DNA of 64,000 bases, taken from Synechococcus sp. Nb3U1 (lineage in GTDB: Bacteria > Cyanobacteriota > Cyanobacteriia > Thermostichales > Thermostichaceae). The stretch is taken from assembly GCF_021533835.1 (NCBI RefSeq), contig NZ_JAKFYQ010000002.1:434001-498000 (forward strand), given 5' to 3'. This document shows, piece by piece, positions 60,923-64,000 of this stretch. Every line of letters begins with the position of its first letter. Position 1 is the stretch's first letter. Under the pieces are notes generated by a model. That model made no database searches. It saw only the letters and a list, made by a program, of their open reading frames with translations, and was not told where the DNA came from. Position numbers and translations under genes: made by a program.

Positions 60923-62830
60923 ATGAGCGGTCTGCCCCCCGACACGATCCATCTGGTGCGTCAAAAGGCCGATCTCGTCGAGGTGGTGGCCGAGAAGGTG
61001 GTGCTGCGCAAGCAGGGCAAGAATTTCGTCGGGCTTTGTCCCTTCCACAACGACCGTAAGCCCAGTTTTCAGGTTAGCCCCAGCAAACAGATCTATAAGT
61101 GTTTCTCCTGCGGTGCCGGGGGGGATGTGCTGCGCTTTGTCAGCCAGATGGAGCATCTCTCCTTTGCTGAGTCGGTGCGTAAGCTAGCTCAGCGTTATCA
61201 TGTGCCCCTTCCTGAAGGATCCCTGCAGGAGCGGCAAGCCTATGAACGCAAGCTCTCTCACCAAGAAAAGCTGCTGGAGATCCTGGCCTTAGCCGCCGAC
61301 TTTTATCAGCACGCCCTCAGATCTCATGTTGGCTCTGCTGCCCGCCAATACCTGTATAGTCGCCACTTGAGCGAAGAAACCCTGCAGAAATTTCAGCTTG
61401 GCTTTGCTCCGCCCGGCTGGCAATCTCTGCATGAATACTTAGCTAACCAAAAGCGCCAACCCGTCAAGTTGCTCGAAGAAGCCGGCTTGTTGGTAGCCCG
61501 TCAACAGGGATCCGGTTATTACGACCGCTTTCGGCACCGGATCATGCTGCCCATTTTTGATGTGCAGGGGCGGGTCATCGGCTTTGCTGGCCGTGCCCTT
61601 GGCGATGAGCAACCCAAGTATCTCAACTCCCCCGAGACGGAGCTGTTTAGCAAAAGCCAGGTGGTGTATGGCCTTAATTTCGCTCGTGATGCCATTATCA
61701 AGGCAGACCAAGTATTGATTGTCGAGGGCTATTTTGATGTGATGGCCCTGCATCAGGCCGGGATCCCACAGGCGGTGGCGGCTATGGGTACGGCCCTGAC
61801 GCCACAACAGGTGAAAACCCTCCTGCGCTATACCGAGTCGAAGCGACTCATTTTTAATTTTGATGCGGATCGAGCGGGATTGAACGCAGCAACTCGGGCA
61901 ATCGAGTCGATTGAAGACCAGGCGCGGCGCGGCGAAGTGGAACTGCGGATTCTCACCATTCCCGAGGGCAAAGATGCCGACGAATTTCTGCGGGATCATC
62001 CGGTTGGTGAGTTTCAAGCTCTGCTAAATCAAGCTCCCCTTTGGCTGGATTGGCAAATTGAACAGGTGCTATCGGGTCGAGATCTGAGCCGAGCCAGCGA
62101 CTTTCAGCAGGCCCATCAAGCCTTTGTCCAATTGCTCGCTGGGTTGGGGGGGCAGTGGCGCTCCTTGTATTTGCATAAAGTGGCGGAATTGCTCAGCCGG
62201 GGCAATGGTCGCCTCAGTCGAGATTTGGAAGAAGAACTGCGCCGGGGGGTACGGCAATATCGTTGGGCCAAACCGGAGCAACTTTCTCCGGCTAAAGGAT
62301 CCAAGTTATTGCAATCGGAATCCCACTTACTCCAAATTTTTCTCCATTTTTGCGAGTACCGCTGCGAAATTCGTGAGGCTTTGTTGGAGCGGGAATTGCA
62401 GTTTAGCTTTCGTCCCCATCGGGATCTGTGGCAGCGGATTTTGGAGCTGGTGTATGGTCAGCCGCAGCTAGAAACCCAGGAAGAACCTTTGCTCACGGCC
62501 CTGCGCACCATCTGTGCCCATGATGAACAGCTCAACGAGCGCCTCAGCCACCTGCTCTGGTTGGATGAGAATACCCGCGTGGCTCTGATGCGTCCCCGGA
62601 TCGTGGTGCGGGCGGCCATCGCCAATATGGAGCTGGAAATTCGCCAGAAACGCTACCGCTACTGGACACAACTGTGGGATCAGGCCTTTTCCGAAGGCAA
62701 CACGGCTCTAGCCGCCCAGTATCAAGCTAGCATTCAGCAGGAATACCAGGCGATTCAGTCTTTGCAACGGGATGTGCAACTGAGCATGGAAGATCTGTTG
62801 GAAACCCCGCTGGCTGAAGATTTGATTTGA
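60923..62830 (+). CDS. dnaG: DNA primase
   Basis: A 635-residue primase that makes RNA primers at the fork. The CHC2 zinc finger is CPFHNDRKPSFQVSPSKQIYKCFSCG (about residues 39-64, Cys-His-Cys-Cys), the catalytic core RNAP basic domain follows, and the Toprim part has VEGYFDVMALHQAG (about 268-281) and NFDADRAG with acidic metal ligands. The C-terminal helicase-binding region is present. ATG at 60923. Downstream is a long hairpin and then bvdR. Confidence 0.96.
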   Translation: MSGLPPDTIHLVRQKADLVEVVAEKVVLRKQGKNFVGLCPFHNDRKPSFQVSPSKQIYKCFSCGAGGDVLRFVSQMEHLSFAESVRKLAQRYHVPLPEGSLQERQAYERKLSHQEKLLEILALAADFYQHALRSHVGSAARQYLYSRHLSEETLQKFQLGFAPPGWQSLHEYLANQKRQPVKLLEEAGLLVARQQGSGYYDRFRHRIMLPIFDVQGRVIGFAGRALGDEQPKYLNSPETELFSKSQVVYGLNFARDAIIKADQVLIVEGYFDVMALHQAGIPQAVAAMGTALTPQQVKTLLRYTESKRLIFNFDADRAGLNAATRAIESIEDQARRGEVELRILTIPEGKDADEFLRDHPVGEFQALLNQAPLWLDWQIEQVLSGRDLSRASDFQQAHQAFVQLLAGLGGQWRSLYLHKVAELLSRGNGRLSRDLEEELRRGVRQYRWAKPEQLSPAKGSKLLQSESHLLQIFLHFCEYRCEIREALLERELQFSFRPHRDLWQRILELVYGQPQLETQEEPLLTALRTICAHDEQLNERLSHLLWLDENTRVALMRPRIVVRAAIANMELEIRQKRYRYWTQLWDQAFSEGNTALAAQYQASIQQEYQAIQSLQRDVQLSMEDLLETPLAEDLI

Positions 62831-62878
62831 ACACTACCGCGTCAGTCCACCACCTCTAGCAGGTGTGGGAAGTAGATC

Positions 62879-62926
62879 GAGTGGTGTTTGAGCTTCACCT
62901 TTTGCGGGTGAGCGATAACACTACTC
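62879..62926 (+). other. Long imperfect hairpin after dnaG
   Basis: GAGTGGTGTT (62879-62888) pairs with AACACTACTC (62917-62926) with one G-U pair, and TTCACC pairs with GGTGAG inside. It is 49 bases after the dnaG stop and 160 bases before bvdR. There is no T tract, so it is more likely a structured RNA element or processing site than an intrinsic terminator. Confidence 0.4.
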
Positions 62927-63088
62927 ATCAGCTTGACTGCGAAAATTGAGCTATACCGCAAAGCAGACACGGTGATCCTGAAATGATGAGCTGACGATGG
63001 GCTGGTACAGGGGATCCCTCCTGTGTGATGCTACAGACAGAGCTCCACAGACTGACTCGTTCTAGCCACTCATGGGAGGAAACAGACA

Positions 63089-64000
63089 TTGCGGGTGGGG
63101 ATCATAGGCACGGGCTACGCGGCTCGCTCACGAGCTGAAGCGGTGCGAAAAGATGGGCAAGCGCAAATTGTGGCCATCGTCGGTCGCAATCCCGATCGAA
63201 CAAGCCCCTTTGCCACAGAATTTGGGGCAACTGCCTGTCCAGATTGGTCAACCCTGCTGCACGATCATCAGCCAGACTTGGTGTTTGTCAGCACTGTCAA
63301 CCGGGATCATGCTGCCATTGCCCGCGCTGCCCTGGGGTTAGGGATCCACACCGTTGTGGAGTATCCCCTTGCTCTTAATGTTGCCGAAGCCCGTTCCCTG
63401 GTGAAATTGGCAGCGGAGCGAAAGTTACTGTTGCACGTCGAGCATATCGAGCTGATCAGCGGCGTGCACCTGTTGCTGAAACGGGAACTGGAAGGATTGG
63501 GCAAGCTATTTGCTGTCCGCTACATTACCCTCACCGCCACCCACCCCGCCCCCGATCGCTGGACCTACCGGCCCGAGTTGTTTGGCTTTCCCCTCATGGG
63601 GGCTGTTTCCCGCATTCACCGCCTGGTGGATTTGCTGGGCAATGTAGAACAGGTGAGCTGTCAATTGCGCTACGATGGCCCGGATTTGCCCCACCGCTAC
63701 AACAGTTGCTACTGCACCGCTCAACTCAGTTTTGCCGATGGCTTGGTGGCGGTGCTGGCCTATGGCAAAGGGGACTCTCTGTGGTGTTCGCAGCGGCTGC
63801 TGGAACTGCACGGCCAACGAGGGGGCTTACTGATCAATGGGGAAGAGGCGATGTTGTTACGCCCCGGCAGTGCCCATCCGCTAGAGACGGGATCCCGGCA
63901 TGGGCTGTTTGAGCAGGATACCCATATGGTGCTCGAACATCTGCGCTACGGTAGCCCCCTCTATGTGAATACTGAGAAGATGCTGCACGCTCTGGCGGTT
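63089..64000 (+). CDS. bvdR: Biliverdin reductase (BvdR type), 3' end outside the window
   Basis: 304 residues are visible; the gene runs off the end. It starts at a TTG (63089) with GGAGG 9 bases upstream. It is a Gfo/Idh/MocA-fold NAD(P)H oxidoreductase: GIIGTGYAARSRAEAV at the N-terminus, VVEYPLALNVAEARSLV, HVEHIELISGVHLLL, NPAPDRW-like HPAPDRWTYRPELFGFPL, and LYVNTEKMLHALAV. These features follow cyanobacterial BvdR, which reduces biliverdin to bilirubin. It is 258 bases downstream of dnaG on the same strand. Confidence 0.88.
   Translation, partial: MRVGIIGTGYAARSRAEAVRKDGQAQIVAIVGRNPDRTSPFATEFGATACPDWSTLLHDHQPDLVFVSTVNRDHAAIARAALGLGIHTVVEYPLALNVAEARSLVKLAAERKLLLHVEHIELISGVHLLLKRELEGLGKLFAVRYITLTATHPAPDRWTYRPELFGFPLMGAVSRIHRLVDLLGNVEQVSCQLRYDGPDLPHRYNSCYCTAQLSFADGLVAVLAYGKGDSLWCSQRLLELHGQRGGLLINGEEAMLLRPGSAHPLETGSRHGLFEQDTHMVLEHLRYGSPLYVNTEKMLHALAV

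Overview
The window reads as chromosome of a unicellular, deep-branching cyanobacterium. It carries Raf1 (Rubisco assembly), cytochrome c6, a BvdR-type biliverdin reductase, Ycf35 and Ycf46, sucrose-phosphate phosphatase, a GH57 branching enzyme, a DUF4278 protein and a Tll0287-like heme protein. The palindrome GGGATCCC (core GGATCC) occurs several times per kilobase in genes and spacers, while the usual cyanobacterial HIP1 octamer GCGATCGC is essentially absent. This recalls the hot-spring Synechococcus/Thermostichus lineage, but that placement is inference.

Layout. 0-8.4 kb: end of hemF, a PspA/IM30 protein, a CE4 deacetylase, a DUF4332 protein cut by an in-frame stop, aroA, a dead TnpB, YbjQ, sucrose-phosphate phosphatase, ribokinase, and an ECF sigma / anti-sigma / Spy-like stress module. 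8.4-23.9 kb: DUF4434 protein with a PotB-like permease, valS, a deoxyhypusine-synthase-like enzyme, a PotA-like ATPase and a Tat-exported binding protein (possibly a dispersed polyamine module), a 1.3-kaa sensor kinase, an orphan OpuCB-like permease, a methyltransferase and a heme sensor. Three copies of an exactly 103-bp MITE lie in this part. 23.9-36 kb: anmK, DUF938, an ETF-QO-like flavoprotein, a TauD dioxygenase, a coiled-coil protein with perfect 21-bp repeats, raf1, SRPBCC, Nudix, trpE, a PhyH-like dioxygenase, a WYL regulator and TnpB scars. 36-47.8 kb: GH57 branching enzyme, acetolactate synthase with a C-terminal zinc ribbon, a lone RutA-like monooxygenase, MscS, an SNase-TM-PspA-like fusion, a TPR-like protein, a methyltransferase, VanY and PrxQ. 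47.9-50.0 kb is a pseudogene cluster (CHASE kinase, DppD tail, DppF with its Walker A removed). 50-64 kb: DUF4278, KefB-type antiporter, pgk, ycf35, ycf46, a ribbon-helix-helix protein, an ABC exporter, a cytochrome c6 / His-Met repeat protein / YcnI operon, dnaG and bvdR (runs off the end).

Most genes are single housekeeping units, often divergent or convergent. The strongest candidates for something undescribed are: the three-gene operon at 59.4-60.8 kb, whose middle gene has a strict 10-residue repeat placing His then Met at the same position; the nuclease-PspA fusion at 42.4-43.4 kb; and the MITE family. No tRNA, rRNA, CRISPR array or intact insertion sequence was seen.
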